Assembly (NCBI RefSeq): GCF_031458395.1
Contig: NZ_JAVDYJ010000001.1
Location: 992,001 to 1,056,000 of the forward strand
Length of the DNA stretch: 64,000 nt
DNA from: Enteractinococcus fodinae
Lineage (GTDB): Bacteria; Actinomycetota; Actinomycetes; Actinomycetales; Micrococcaceae
Reading direction: 5' to 3'
The notes beneath the pieces are model-generated. The model had not been told where the DNA came from, made no database searches, and saw only the letters and a list, made by a program, of their open reading frames with translations. The position numbers and the translations under genes are program-made. Below are positions 45,701 through 53,359 of this stretch, piece by piece (positions within the stretch are counted from its first letter, which is position 1; every line of letters begins with the position of its first letter).

Positions 45701-47669
45701 CCACTTTGGCATGCTCGGCATGGACGTCGAGAACGAGCCGTTCACCGTCGTGGGGATCGGCGACATGTCCGGGGATGTATTTGGCAATGGTATGCGGCGT
45801 TCCCGACACACCAAACTGCTCGCCGCGTTCAACCACTTACACATCTTCGTTGACCCAAATCCGGAGCCGGAGGCATCTTTCGACGAGCGCGAGCGCCTCT
45901 ACAACACGCCACGGTCGACGTGGGCAGACTATGATCCGGACTTGATCTCCGCTGGTGGGGGAGTCTTTGATCGCACCGCACGCTCTATCGACATCACCGA
46001 GGAAATGCGTCAAGCATTTGATATCGGCCCGAATGTCACAGAAATGACGCCCAATGAACTCATTAAGACCCTCCTCCAAGCACCGGTAGACCTCGTGTAT
46101 AACGGGGGCATCGGTACCTACATCAAAGCCTCGGACGAGACCCACGACGATGTTGGCGACCGGGCCAATGACCCCATTCGCATTGACGGGCGACAACTTC
46201 AGGCCCGCGTTGTTGGTGAGGGCGGTAACCTCGGTGCGACGCAAGCGGGGCGTGTGGAAGCTGCCCTGCACGGTGTGCGGCTCAATATGGATGCCATCGA
46301 TAACTCAGGCGGGGTGGACGCATCAGATCATGAGGTCAATATCAAGATTCTCATCGACACGATGCTGGCCCAGAATCTGATCTCACCTGAAGAACGCACA
46401 GACTTGCTGTTGTCGATGACCGATGAGGTCGCGGACCTGGTGCTGACCACAAACGTCAACCAGAACGCATTGTTACGGCTGGAAGAAGGTCTTGATGAAG
46501 ACTGGACGCCGACCCTTATCCGGCACACCGCATGGTTAGAAGAACACGCAGGCCTGGACCGAGAACAAGAATCCTTGCCTTCTGAAGAAGAAGTCCGCCA
46601 ACGGATGCGTGACGGTCGAGGATTCGTCACACCCGAACTAGCCGTCTTAGCGTCTTACACCAAGATCCAGCTGATGCAAGATTTGCTGGATTCGGACATG
46701 GTCGATGACGAGTGGTTTCGAGACTGGCTATGTGACTACTTCCCGAAAACGCTGCGTGACAAGGCGGGAAGCACAGTGTTTGAACACCCGTTGGCCCGTG
46801 AGATCATCGCTATGATGGTGGCCAACTACGTCGTCGATACCGGAGGCATCACCACCGTGTTCCGGGCCCAAGAAGAGACCGGAGCAGACACCCATACTGT
46901 CGTCGAATCCTTCTTGACAGCCCAGGCGGTATATGAGGTGGACGAATATCGCGAGGACCTCGACACACTGCCCAAAACCATGGATGCCTCGGTTCGTTGG
47001 GAATCCGGTTACCGGTTGCGACGTCTCAGCGATCGGCTCACTCGCTGGATCATTCACCACCAGCGTGCCGACCTGACGATGCATCAGCGCATCAGTGCAT
47101 ACAAAGATCAGGTCGTGGAACTGATCCCGGAGATCTCATCTGCATTTATCGGGGATACGAAGAAACGCTTTGAAACCGATCGCGACCGGTTTATCGAAGC
47201 GGGGTTCCCACCGCAACTGGCCGTTCGGACTGCACGCATGTTCGAAGCTTATTCACTCATGGACATCGTGGATCTCGCGGCACGACTCAACATGGACCCC
47301 AAACGGGTCATCGGCGTGTTTTTTGCACTCCACGACGAGTTCAACGTCAGCGAGCTTCTTGAATTGGTGAGTGGCCTGTCACGGCGGACCCGATGGGACG
47401 CGCTGTCTAGGGTCTCCATGCGCGAAGATCTCTACTCTTGGTTGACCGAACTGACCGGAGAGGTACTCGCCACTGAAGGCAGTCAAGGCCTAAGCCCAGT
47501 CGATGCCATCCGGCATTGGGAAGCGGACCATCTCCGCCGCGTGGCAAGGGTCAGGAGCTTCTTGGATGGCATCTCGGAACAGCTCAAGGCACAAGTCACC
47601 GCGACCGGGTACACGGATCTTTCCATGCTCACAGTCGTGCTCCGCCGGCTCCGGACGTTGATCCTGTAG
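42786..47669 (+). CDS. NAD-specific glutamate dehydrogenase (large, GDH-180 type)
   Basis: 1627 residues, the usual size of the large NAD-GDH. N-terminal regulatory region about 1-730, catalytic dehydrogenase core with VIVPQGAKGGFYAH (about 845) and RGGLRWSDRREDFRTE, then GIGDMSGDVFGNGM (NAD-binding region), and a long C-terminal domain. It converts glutamate to 2-oxoglutarate with NAD, feeding carbon from amino acids. Homologous to Rv2476c. No nearby regulator is visible; ribosome binding site is weak (AACAGG before ATG). Confidence 0.95.
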   Translation: MSSTESCMMPANDPLWTAPSANSPIQASDELTQAYFRHVGVDDQRALGDKGRAAMVQSHLELAVAAAGQPKIAVIRSARHATVQVVHPDIRYLVDSVSAELNKLDVPISVIVHPIVVAQHANDDGRLTNIFELPPHRPRISGDPAVPLEQIPASPEGYHAELQSWISIQTAIPLEPDQAEQLEQAVYASLADARAAHDDFGLLKDAATQAAEALRTESPDTARGVEQAAQLLEWMRDDNFVFLGYREYELATNERGEHYLDARPDTGLGVLREQESRKQPLTNLGQQQIEKPQPLIITKTNSRSRVYRNAYMDFISTKQYDTTGEVVGERRFIGLWRPTLGSVPIDQVPYARELAEQVQAEAGFDPQSHSGAALAHELERYPRDEMLQMNAQELLDTMLGILSLGQRRRTKLFLRPDIYGRFMTAMVLLPRDRYNTSVRLRIQDVLVEHLNAESLDFNVFLDESVLARLFYRIQLPHGWEGYDSVDSHQIEKDLVMAVRSWKEGVDIQAVAVFGEDSGVEAAQVWDEAFPPNYRVRFEIDDAMEDISRLTALSEDRPSIYLEPLEKGARMKVYSTQPITLTTLMPILGELGVQVTDEYPFRITPRNGHIYYLYDVGLVTEEDVNLSSVSQLLEDTVAAAISGDITADAFNKLVLHQGIDPQMVAVLRSYGHYLRQLQVPTSIQFMAEVLLDNPGITAGLVEYFETRFSPELAGVGDESDGAASQERTNKLDEIVGKLHERFEQVPTLDADRLLRQYLTVMQATDRTNAYTGHGWLSFKLAPQRIPFAPNPRPLHEIWVHSPQVSGVHFRFGAIARGGLRWSDRREDFRTEVLSLVQTQQTKNAVIVPQGAKGGFYAHRLPDPRVDRTAWVEAGRDAYRTFMRGMLDITDNQKTGDAGIVTWTRDNIIRHDGIDTYLVVAADKGTAGFSDTANEIAAEYDHWLGDAFASGGSVGYDHKGMGITARGAWESVKSHFGMLGMDVENEPFTVVGIGDMSGDVFGNGMRRSRHTKLLAAFNHLHIFVDPNPEPEASFDERERLYNTPRSTWADYDPDLISAGGGVFDRTARSIDITEEMRQAFDIGPNVTEMTPNELIKTLLQAPVDLVYNGGIGTYIKASDETHDDVGDRANDPIRIDGRQLQARVVGEGGNLGATQAGRVEAALHGVRLNMDAIDNSGGVDASDHEVNIKILIDTMLAQNLISPEERTDLLLSMTDEVADLVLTTNVNQNALLRLEEGLDEDWTPTLIRHTAWLEEHAGLDREQESLPSEEEVRQRMRDGRGFVTPELAVLASYTKIQLMQDLLDSDMVDDEWFRDWLCDYFPKTLRDKAGSTVFEHPLAREIIAMMVANYVVDTGGITTVFRAQEETGADTHTVVESFLTAQAVYEVDEYREDLDTLPKTMDASVRWESGYRLRRLSDRLTRWIIHHQRADLTMHQRISAYKDQVVELIPEISSAFIGDTKKRFETDRDRFIEAGFPPQLAVRTARMFEAYSLMDIVDLAARLNMDPKRVIGVFFALHDEFNVSELLELVSGLSRRTRWDALSRVSMREDLYSWLTELTGEVLATEGSQGLSPVDAIRHWEADHLRRVARVRSFLDGISEQLKAQVTATGYTDLSMLTVVLRRLRTLIL

Positions 47670-47717
47670 ACGCGACACCACTTCGCAAAACCCGGAAGTC
47701 AGGACTACGCTACAACC

Positions 47718-49196
47718 ATGCACTCCTCGACTTCCGGGTTCTCCATTCCCGAAGACCATCGAGCTCAGCTTGAGCTCCTCACCGCCGAGTGGCAGATCAT
47801 CGCCGATTTGTCGTTTTGTGACCTGGTGTTGTGGTATCCCCAAGACACTAGCTTCGTCGCTCACGCCCAAGCACGGCCGGTGACCGCTCAGACGACGCTG
47901 CCACAGGACATGATGGGTATCACGGCCCCGACCAATATCATCGGTCTCCTGCGGCAAGTGTTTGCTACCCACGCGCCGGTAGCTGTCGATGGCGAGTATC
48001 CCAGCGGCCCACCGGGGGTGTCCGCATGGCCTGTCACATCGAAGGAGACAACGGTTGCGGTCGTGACCGTCCATCAAAACCTGGTGTCGCAGCGGCACGC
48101 ATCGAGACTCGAAGAGGTTTACCGCCAGTCCGCCCATGATTTATTAGTCATGATGTCGAATAGGATATGGCCGGCCCAAGATTCTAAAGCCTCTTCGACC
48201 AGTCACGGGAATCCGCGGGTGGGTGACGGCTTGGTGCGTATCGATGCCCACGGGCTGGTGACGTACGCGTCACCCAACGCCACCTCAGCTTTTCGGAAAC
48301 TCGGCATCCGCGAGGCGGTGGATGGCCGCCAATTGTCCCGGTTAGTAACGAACCAATTGGACCCTGGCATACCTATCGACGAACTCATGCCAACCGTGCT
48401 GTTCGGCCGGCAATCAGCTCGAGTCGATATCGAGACGCGCAAAATAGTTCTCTCAGCAAGGTCGATTCCACTTGTAAACCAGTCCGGGGAACGCTTCGCA
48501 GCTCTGGTGTTACTGCGTGACATTACAGAGATCCGTCGCCGAGACGAACAATTGATCAGCAAAGACGCGACGATCCGAGAGATTCATCATCGGGTCAAAA
48601 ATAACCTCCAGACTGTCGGCTCACTGCTTCGCATGCAGTCTCGCCGCATGCAGTCCGAAAGCGCTCGCCAAGCGCTTCTGCAAGCAATGGCACGGGTGGA
48701 TGCGATTGCCCTAGTTCATGAGACGCTGTCTCAAACCATGGACGCCACGGTGGATATGGATGACCTATTACACCGACAATTCACTATGGCAGTCGAGATT
48801 GCCGCACAGGACCGACTGATCCACACGCAGATCGATGGCAGCTTCGGCGAGTTACCGGGACAGCTGGCCACACCCCTAGCGTTGGTCGTCAACGAGCTGG
48901 CAACAAACGCGGTTGAACATGGCACGGCCGCCACCGGAGGGACGATTAAGTTGTTGACCAAACGTCAGCAACGGGTCGGTGAACCCCACCCATATCTACG
49001 AGTCGAAGTCATCGATGAAGGAGTTCCAAGTAACTCCGATGCTCCGACAGTCTTTGGCAGCGGCTTAGGCACCCAGATTATTCGCACGCTGGTCGAAGCA
49101 GATTTGCGAGGAACAATCACTTGGGAGCGTCAGCGTCCTGATCACCACGGGACAGCAGGCACACGGGCTATCATCAAGATCCCGTTGGATCATTAA
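47718..49196 (+). CDS. PdtaS-like sensor histidine kinase (GAF-PAS-HisKA_2)
   Basis: 492 residues, soluble. An N-terminal GAF-like region (about 1-140), a PAS-like domain (about 170-275), then the HisKA_2 signature IREIHHRVKNNLQTVGSLLR with the phosphorylated His about residue 290, and an HATPase domain (LVVNELATNAVEHG; DEGVPSNS; GSGLGTQIIRTLVEADL). It matches PdtaS of M. tuberculosis (Rv3220c), which phosphorylates the antiterminator PdtaR; PdtaR is not in this window. The WhiB1 gene is the convergent neighbour, as in mycobacteria. Confidence 0.9.
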   Translation: MHSSTSGFSIPEDHRAQLELLTAEWQIIADLSFCDLVLWYPQDTSFVAHAQARPVTAQTTLPQDMMGITAPTNIIGLLRQVFATHAPVAVDGEYPSGPPGVSAWPVTSKETTVAVVTVHQNLVSQRHASRLEEVYRQSAHDLLVMMSNRIWPAQDSKASSTSHGNPRVGDGLVRIDAHGLVTYASPNATSAFRKLGIREAVDGRQLSRLVTNQLDPGIPIDELMPTVLFGRQSARVDIETRKIVLSARSIPLVNQSGERFAALVLLRDITEIRRRDEQLISKDATIREIHHRVKNNLQTVGSLLRMQSRRMQSESARQALLQAMARVDAIALVHETLSQTMDATVDMDDLLHRQFTMAVEIAAQDRLIHTQIDGSFGELPGQLATPLALVVNELATNAVEHGTAATGGTIKLLTKRQQRVGEPHPYLRVEVIDEGVPSNSDAPTVFGSGLGTQIIRTLVEADLRGTITWERQRPDHHGTAGTRAIIKIPLDH

Positions 49197-49197
49197 A

Positions 49198-49237
49198 CAA
49201 TTGGGGTGTCACACCAGCTGGTGCGACACCCCAATTG
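49198..49237. terminator. Bidirectional terminator between PdtaS-like and whiB1 genes
   Basis: A 40-base near-perfect inverted repeat (outer arms CAATTGGGGTGTC / GACACCCCAATTG, inner CACCAG/CTGGTG, one mismatch). It separates two convergent genes and can form the same hairpin from either direction, although neither side has a strong T tract. Confidence 0.75.
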
Positions 49238-49248
49238 AACATCTGTAC

Positions 49249-49497
49249 CTATGAAGCGCGACGTGCGCGCGCTTTCCGGCGTTTCAGGGCGCGGCGTTCG
49301 TCTTCACTCATGCCACCCCAAACACCAGAATCTTGACCTGACTCGATGGCCCATTGGAGGCAAACTTCCTGCACAGGACAGGTCCGGCAGATCGCTTTGG
49401 CTTCCTCAATCTGCAATAACGCAGGGCCGGTGTTTCCGACTGGGAAAAATAGCTCCGGGTCCTTGTCCAGACAGGCTGCTCGACTGCGCCAATCCAT
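49249..49497 (-). CDS. whiB1: WhiB-family iron-sulfur regulator, WhiB1 type
   Basis: 82 residues. The four iron-sulfur cysteines are in AACLDKD and the CRTCPVQEVC cluster, followed by the SGVWGGMSEDERR turn and a basic tail (RKARARR) that binds DNA. Length and sequence match WhiB1, an essential nitric-oxide-sensing [4Fe-4S] regulator that binds SigA. Its position opposite a PdtaS-like gene also matches Rv3219. GGGAG lies nine bases upstream of the ATG. Confidence 0.93.
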   Translation of the reverse strand: MDWRSRAACLDKDPELFFPVGNTGPALLQIEEAKAICRTCPVQEVCLQWAIESGQDSGVWGGMSEDERRALKRRKARARRAS

Positions 49498-49840
49498 GAT
49501 GATCGCTCCCTAAGAAGACGCTTGTCAGCGTCCAAGTTAAATGGTGTTTTTGACCTGCAATCCAAGACGTTCAGATTAGTGCAACGACGCCTTGTGTCCA
49601 AGAATGACAAAGTGATTACTGATCTCCGTCAATATGTTATGAACCAGCTTTCCACGGAGTCCGCACCCGTTCAAGAGCTTTTCAAAGAATTCTCGCCGAA
49701 ACCGAGAGTGATTAATCACATTTCAAGTAAATTCAACATGACCGTGATGCCACGCTCACATTAACAGTTGAAACATGGCGTTAGGCTAAACCTAAATCGG
49801 CCGTCCTGCTCAGGCCATCGTTTGTTCCACGGAGTCGTAT
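49498..49840. other. Intergenic region upstream of whiB1 and of a membrane protein gene
   Basis: 343 bases between divergent starts. An 80-codon plus-strand open frame at 49522-49764 has no ribosome binding site and unlikely composition, so I do not call it. TTGACC at 49551 may be a -35 element but has no convincing -10. An iron-box-like inverted repeat lies at 49781-49795. Confidence 0.5.
49781..49795. promoter_or_regulatory. IdeR/DtxR-box-like inverted repeat
   Basis: TTAGGCTAAACCTAA, 46 bases before the ATG at 49841. It resembles the inner part of the DtxR/IdeR consensus but carries one extra A between the half-sites, so agreement is partial. Confidence 0.25.
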
Positions 49841-50251
49841 ATGTCGCAGTCCTCGCAGTCCAATAATCTGTCACCGTCGGTATGGATAGTTGCCATCGTT
49901 GTGTTTGCCCAAGCGCTGGCGTTAGTCGTCAATGCTGTGCTGACCATCGCAGATCCGGGCTCTCAGCAGTTGCCCGGTACAGCGATTTTTTTCTTGGTGT
50001 TCCTCTACCTGCTGGGTGCGGTCTGGTTGACCGGCGCGGGCCTCGGCGTGATTAGGGGGAAAGCCTGGCCTCGTGGCGCGCTCATTGTGATCGAGGTGTT
50101 GGCAGTGATTGTATCGATCAGTTATTTCCAACTCGGCGAACCGGTGCTCGGGATTGCTTTAGCTCTTTCCGGGGCCGTAGTGCTGATCGGATTGTTCACT
50201 CCGGCGCTGAACGAACACTTGGTGCAGCGCCGGAGCTCAACTGGTGGTTAG
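49841..50251 (+). CDS. Small four-helix membrane protein, function unknown
   Basis: 136 residues with four evident membrane helices (about 13-36, 45-66, 77-98 and 102-121) and short charged ends. No motif recognised; resembles generic actinobacterial small membrane proteins. Overlaps the convergent DUF1844 gene by four bases. An iron-box-like site precedes it, too weak to imply a role. Confidence 0.7.
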   Translation: MSQSSQSNNLSPSVWIVAIVVFAQALALVVNAVLTIADPGSQQLPGTAIFFLVFLYLLGAVWLTGAGLGVIRGKAWPRGALIVIEVLAVIVSISYFQLGEPVLGIALALSGAVVLIGLFTPALNEHLVQRRSSTGG

Positions 50252-50634
50252 TTTACTGGGCCGGTGTATTTTTCGCCGGGTCCTTGACCAGGGGGGTCTG
50301 GCACAATTGATTCTTCGCGGAAGGCCAGTTGCAGCGTACGCAGACCATCACGCAGCGGAGCAGCGTGGGCTGAACCCATGTCGGGTGCCCCAGCGACTAC
50401 GAGTCCCGCAAGAGCGGTAATCAATTTTCGCGCTTCATCCAGATCGATATGGTCGCGTGCATTGGGCATATCGCCAAGACCGACTTTAACGGCGGCTGCC
50501 GTCATCAAGTGCACAGCGGTAGTGGCAATAACTTCGGCTGCAGGAACTTCGTGTATTTCGCGAACCTGGTTTTCGACATCGTCGAGGCCAAATTCGTAGA
50601 CACCCTCTTGGGCGTGATCATGTGGTTCAGTCAT
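50248..50634 (-). CDS. DUF1844 domain-containing protein
   Basis: 128 residues from ATG 50634, which is preceded by TTAGGGGT; an in-frame ATG at 50667 would add non-conserved residues. The DUF1844 core is EVIATTAVHLMTAAAVKVGL, then ARDHIDLDEARKLITALAGL. Function is unknown; the family is usually beside infC in actinobacteria, as here. Mainly alpha-helical, no membrane segment. Confidence 0.85.
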   Translation of the reverse strand: MTEPHDHAQEGVYEFGLDDVENQVREIHEVPAAEVIATTAVHLMTAAAVKVGLGDMPNARDHIDLDEARKLITALAGLVVAGAPDMGSAHAAPLRDGLRTLQLAFREESIVPDPPGQGPGEKYTGPVN

Positions 50635-50723
50635 ACCCCTAAGCTTGGCACACCTTGACGCATTCAAATCATCGTCGCAGTAACTTTTCGTGCACAGAGT
50701 AGCTGGCGGGAGCCAACTTCAAA

Positions 50724-50752
50724 TTGATGGTGCCTGAAGAACATGCTAAGAT
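50724..50752 (+). promoter_or_regulatory. infC operon promoter
   Basis: TTGATG (50724-50729) and TAAGAT (50747-50752) with a 17-base spacer. Transcription would start near 50759, leaving a leader of about 225 bases before infC. Confidence 0.6.
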
Positions 50753-50758
50753 CATTAG

Positions 50759-50985
50759 CTGAATGACAAGTGGAGCACACCTCCCACCCGCCGACGGATC
50801 ATGTATCAAGTTATCGGGTAGCTCGGACCAGATTCTCGTATCGTCAGTCCGAATGACTGCGCTGAACTACGTTGGCGCAGCATTAGCCTCCACTGTCTTA
50901 CAGGGAGGCATTTTTTATGCCTTGCCCTGGAAGTCAGCCAGGGAGGTGGCGACTGACAGTATTCAACCTAACAAGGAGATATCTC
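50759..50985 (+). ncRNA. infC leader, attenuator-like RNA
   Basis: The untranslated leader holds a terminator hairpin 77 bases before the ribosome binding site. Such arrangements regulate infC-rpmI-rplT by ribosomal protein L20 in Bacillus; no matching actinobacterial element is known to me. A 75-codon open frame from 50763 overlaps the infC start but lacks a ribosome binding site. Confidence 0.5.
50886..50917 (+). terminator. Attenuator terminator upstream of infC
   Basis: GCCTCC (50886-50891) pairs with GGAGGC (50904-50909), followed by ATTTTTT. It lies inside the infC leader, after the promoter and before the start codon, so it can act only as an attenuator. Confidence 0.7.
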
Positions 50986-51705
50986 ATTAGCGAGCCAAGA
51001 GTAAACGAACGCATCCGCGTGCCCGAGGTCCGGTTAGTTGGCCCAGAGGGCGAACAGGTCGGCATCGTGCGCATAGAAGATGCGTTGCGGCTGGCTGTTG
51101 AAGCTGATCTAGATTTGGTGGAAGTCGCTCCGAAGGCGAAGCCACCCGTTGCAAAATTGATGGATTTCGGTAAGTGGAAATACGAGGCCGCTGTTAAGGC
51201 CCGTCAGTCCCGCCGAAACCAAGCAACCACCCAATTGAAGGAAGTCCGCTTCCGTCTCAAAATTGAAGACCATGACTATCAGACCAAGGTTGGCCAGGCT
51301 CAGCGTTTCTTGAAGTCGGGAGACAAGGTCAAAGCGATGATTCAGTTCCGCGGCCGTGAGCAGCAGCGGCCAGAATTCGGCGTGCAGCTCTTGGAGCGCT
51401 TTGCTGAAGATGTTGCAGAATTTGGCGAGATCGAATCCAGACCTCGTCAGGACGGACGCAACATGGTCATGGTGGTCGGGCCGCATCGCGGCACCCAGGC
51501 CACAAAAGGTAAAGGCGGCGCGCACAAACCACGCCAAGGTGGGGGATCACGTCGTGACCGTGAGGCAGCAGCTGCGCAGAAGGCCCGGGACGAGCAAGCC
51601 GACCAGGCTGAGCCGAAGAACTCTGTGGCTGATGCAATGCCTGAAGAACTGAAAGAGCAGGCGAAACAAGCCTCCGAAGGTCCAAAACCAGGACCCAAGT
51701 CGTAA
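50986..51705 (+). CDS. infC: Translation initiation factor IF-3, ATT start
   Basis: 239 residues from ATT 50986, which has AAGGAG seven bases upstream; the sequence [20 protein letters not shown] is the normal IF-3 beginning. IF-3 in E. coli also uses the rare AUU codon for autoregulation. The protein has the usual two domains (N about 1-75, C about 85-170: IMIKGREQQ-like [15 protein letters not shown]) plus a long charged C-terminal extension (about 175-239) seen in actinobacteria. It binds 30S and discriminates initiator tRNA. Heads the infC-rpmI-rplT operon. Confidence 0.93.
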   Translation: MSEPRVNERIRVPEVRLVGPEGEQVGIVRIEDALRLAVEADLDLVEVAPKAKPPVAKLMDFGKWKYEAAVKARQSRRNQATTQLKEVRFRLKIEDHDYQTKVGQAQRFLKSGDKVKAMIQFRGREQQRPEFGVQLLERFAEDVAEFGEIESRPRQDGRNMVMVVGPHRGTQATKGKGGAHKPRQGGGSRRDREAAAAQKARDEQADQAEPKNSVADAMPEELKEQAKQASEGPKPGPKS

Positions 51706-51827
51706 ACAGTTCGACGATTTAGAAGTTTGCTAGGAACGTGGAGCGTTTCTGGTAGGTAACGTCTTGCCATAAGACTGAGCTGGTTCCAAGCGGAAGTCAG
51801 CGAACAACAAGAAGGAGAGCGGCCCTC

Positions 51828-52022
51828 ATGCCGAAAATGAAAACTCACAATGGTGCCCGCAAGCGCTTCCGCGTGACAGGGTCAGGAAAATTGATGCGCG
51901 AGCGTGCTAATCGCCGGCATTACCTGGAGCATAAGTCCTCCCGCTACAAGCGTCGTCTCAAACCAGACGTAGCGCTGGCAAAAGCTGATGTGGCACGTAT
52001 TCGCCGCATGCTAGGCATCTAA
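51828..52022 (+). CDS. rpmI: 50S ribosomal protein bL35
   Basis: 64 residues, strongly basic, with the family start [26 protein letters not shown] precedes the ATG. Second gene of the operon. Confidence 0.98.
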   Translation: MPKMKTHNGARKRFRVTGSGKLMRERANRRHYLEHKSSRYKRRLKPDVALAKADVARIRRMLGI

Positions 52023-52091
52023 GTTTAGCTACCAGGTAGCATCCCAACAATTTTTTCCCACCCGGGAACCCACACTTAAGGAGAAGAACGC

Positions 52092-52475
52092 ATGGCACGT
52101 GTCAAACGTTCGATCAACGCAAAGAAAAAGCGCCGCACAGTACTGGAGCGCGCCAAAGGTTACCGCGGTCAGCGCTCACGTTTGTACCGCAAAGCACACG
52201 AGCAGCTGTTGCACTCGTATGTCTACAACTACCAGCACCGTCACAAGCGCAAAGGCGACTTCCGCCGGTTGTGGATCACCCGTATCAATGCTGCGGCTCG
52301 TGCTAACGGTATGACCTACAACCGCTTCATCCAGGGTCTGAAGCTGGCTGAAATCGATTTGGATCGCCGTATGTTGGCTGAGATTGCCGTATCTGATGCT
52401 GAGACTTTCACTTCGCTGGTCAAATTGGCTAAGGAAGCCCTGCCAGCTGATGTGAACGCACCGGCCGCTAAGTAA
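52092..52475 (+). CDS. rplT: 50S ribosomal protein bL20
   Basis: 127 residues, basic N-terminal half ([25 protein letters not shown] region) and the folded domain [26 protein letters not shown] lies eight bases before the ATG. It binds 23S rRNA early in 50S assembly and could repress its own operon. Confidence 0.98.
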   Translation: MARVKRSINAKKKRRTVLERAKGYRGQRSRLYRKAHEQLLHSYVYNYQHRHKRKGDFRRLWITRINAAARANGMTYNRFIQGLKLAEIDLDRRMLAEIAVSDAETFTSLVKLAKEALPADVNAPAAK

Positions 52476-52492
52476 AACTAGCGACTCTCTCG

Positions 52493-53359
52493 ATGCATAG
52501 CCGCCCCGTCAACTCGATGGACAACCCGAACGCTGAGCGCGTCAAACGGGTCGCCCAGTTGGCGGGGCGTTCTGCTGTCCGGATTCGGAGGCAGCGGTTC
52601 TTAGCAGAAGGCCCGCAATCAGCGAGTGAGGCCCTTCGTGCACACCTGGGATTGTTAGACCTGTCAGTTGAGGCCCTGAAATTCTGGCCCCCCGAACAGA
52701 CCGTGGCAGAGGTTTACTACACTGCACGGTTGGCCTCAACCCATCCAGAGCTGATGGAGCTTATAACCGAGCTTGACCATGGCGTTTTTGTAGCCGAGAC
52801 CACCGACCGGGTGTTACAGGCTATGTCAGATGCGGTGGTCCACCAAAACATTATTGTGGTTGCCAATCTGCCCGCAGCCCGAGGGGTCCCCTCCGATGAA
52901 GCTGCGTTGATTGCTGGGTTGGTACGAGTCCAGGATCCTGGCAACGCCGGTACCATCATTCGCGCCGCAGACGCGGCTGGAGCCGATTACGTTTTTACGA
53001 CTCCCGATACAGTGGACATTTATAATCCTAAAGCTGTGCGTTCCACAGCGGGATCACTGTTCCATCTCCCGGTCTACGCCAACGTGCCTTTAGCCGACTT
53101 TAGAACTCAGTATCGCGGTCAGATCCTAGCTGCTGACGGATACGGTGACGTTGGCTTAGATCAGACTGAAACGGGTATGCTCGCTCAGCACACGGCATGG
53201 CTATTCGGTAACGAAGCGCGCGGGCTTAGTGGTCACGATCTTGAATTTGCTGACGCTCGGGTTGCGGTGCCTCTCTACGGGCTAGCTGAATCCCTCAATG
53301 TCGCCACTGCCGCCACGATTTGTTTATATTCTTCGGCGATGGCCCAAAGCGGGGCTTAG
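52493..53359 (+). CDS. TrmH-family RNA 2'-O-ribose methyltransferase
   Basis: 288 residues (an ATG at 52517 is an alternative start). Residues about 1-110 form an L30e-like substrate domain; the SpoU methylase domain has VRVQDPGNAGTIIRAADAAGA (motif 1, about 145), WLFGNEARGLSGHDLE (motif 2) and PLYGLAESLNVATAATICLY (motif 3). It is the TsnR/23S rRNA-methylase-like gene that follows rplT in actinobacteria (Rv1644 position). Exact nucleotide target unknown. Ends four bases into the convergent FtsK-like gene. Confidence 0.9.
   Translation: MHSRPVNSMDNPNAERVKRVAQLAGRSAVRIRRQRFLAEGPQSASEALRAHLGLLDLSVEALKFWPPEQTVAEVYYTARLASTHPELMELITELDHGVFVAETTDRVLQAMSDAVVHQNIIVVANLPAARGVPSDEAALIAGLVRVQDPGNAGTIIRAADAAGADYVFTTPDTVDIYNPKAVRSTAGSLFHLPVYANVPLADFRTQYRGQILAADGYGDVGLDQTETGMLAQHTAWLFGNEARGLSGHDLEFADARVAVPLYGLAESLNVATAATICLYSSAMAQSGA

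Noticed and set aside
49522-49764. 80-codon plus-strand open frame in the whiB1 upstream region
   Set aside because: No ribosome binding site, no recognisable sequence, and it lies across a presumed promoter region.
50763-50990. 75-codon open frame upstream of infC as a gene
   Set aside because: No ribosome binding site and the sequence contains the terminator hairpin; kept only as part of the leader discussion.
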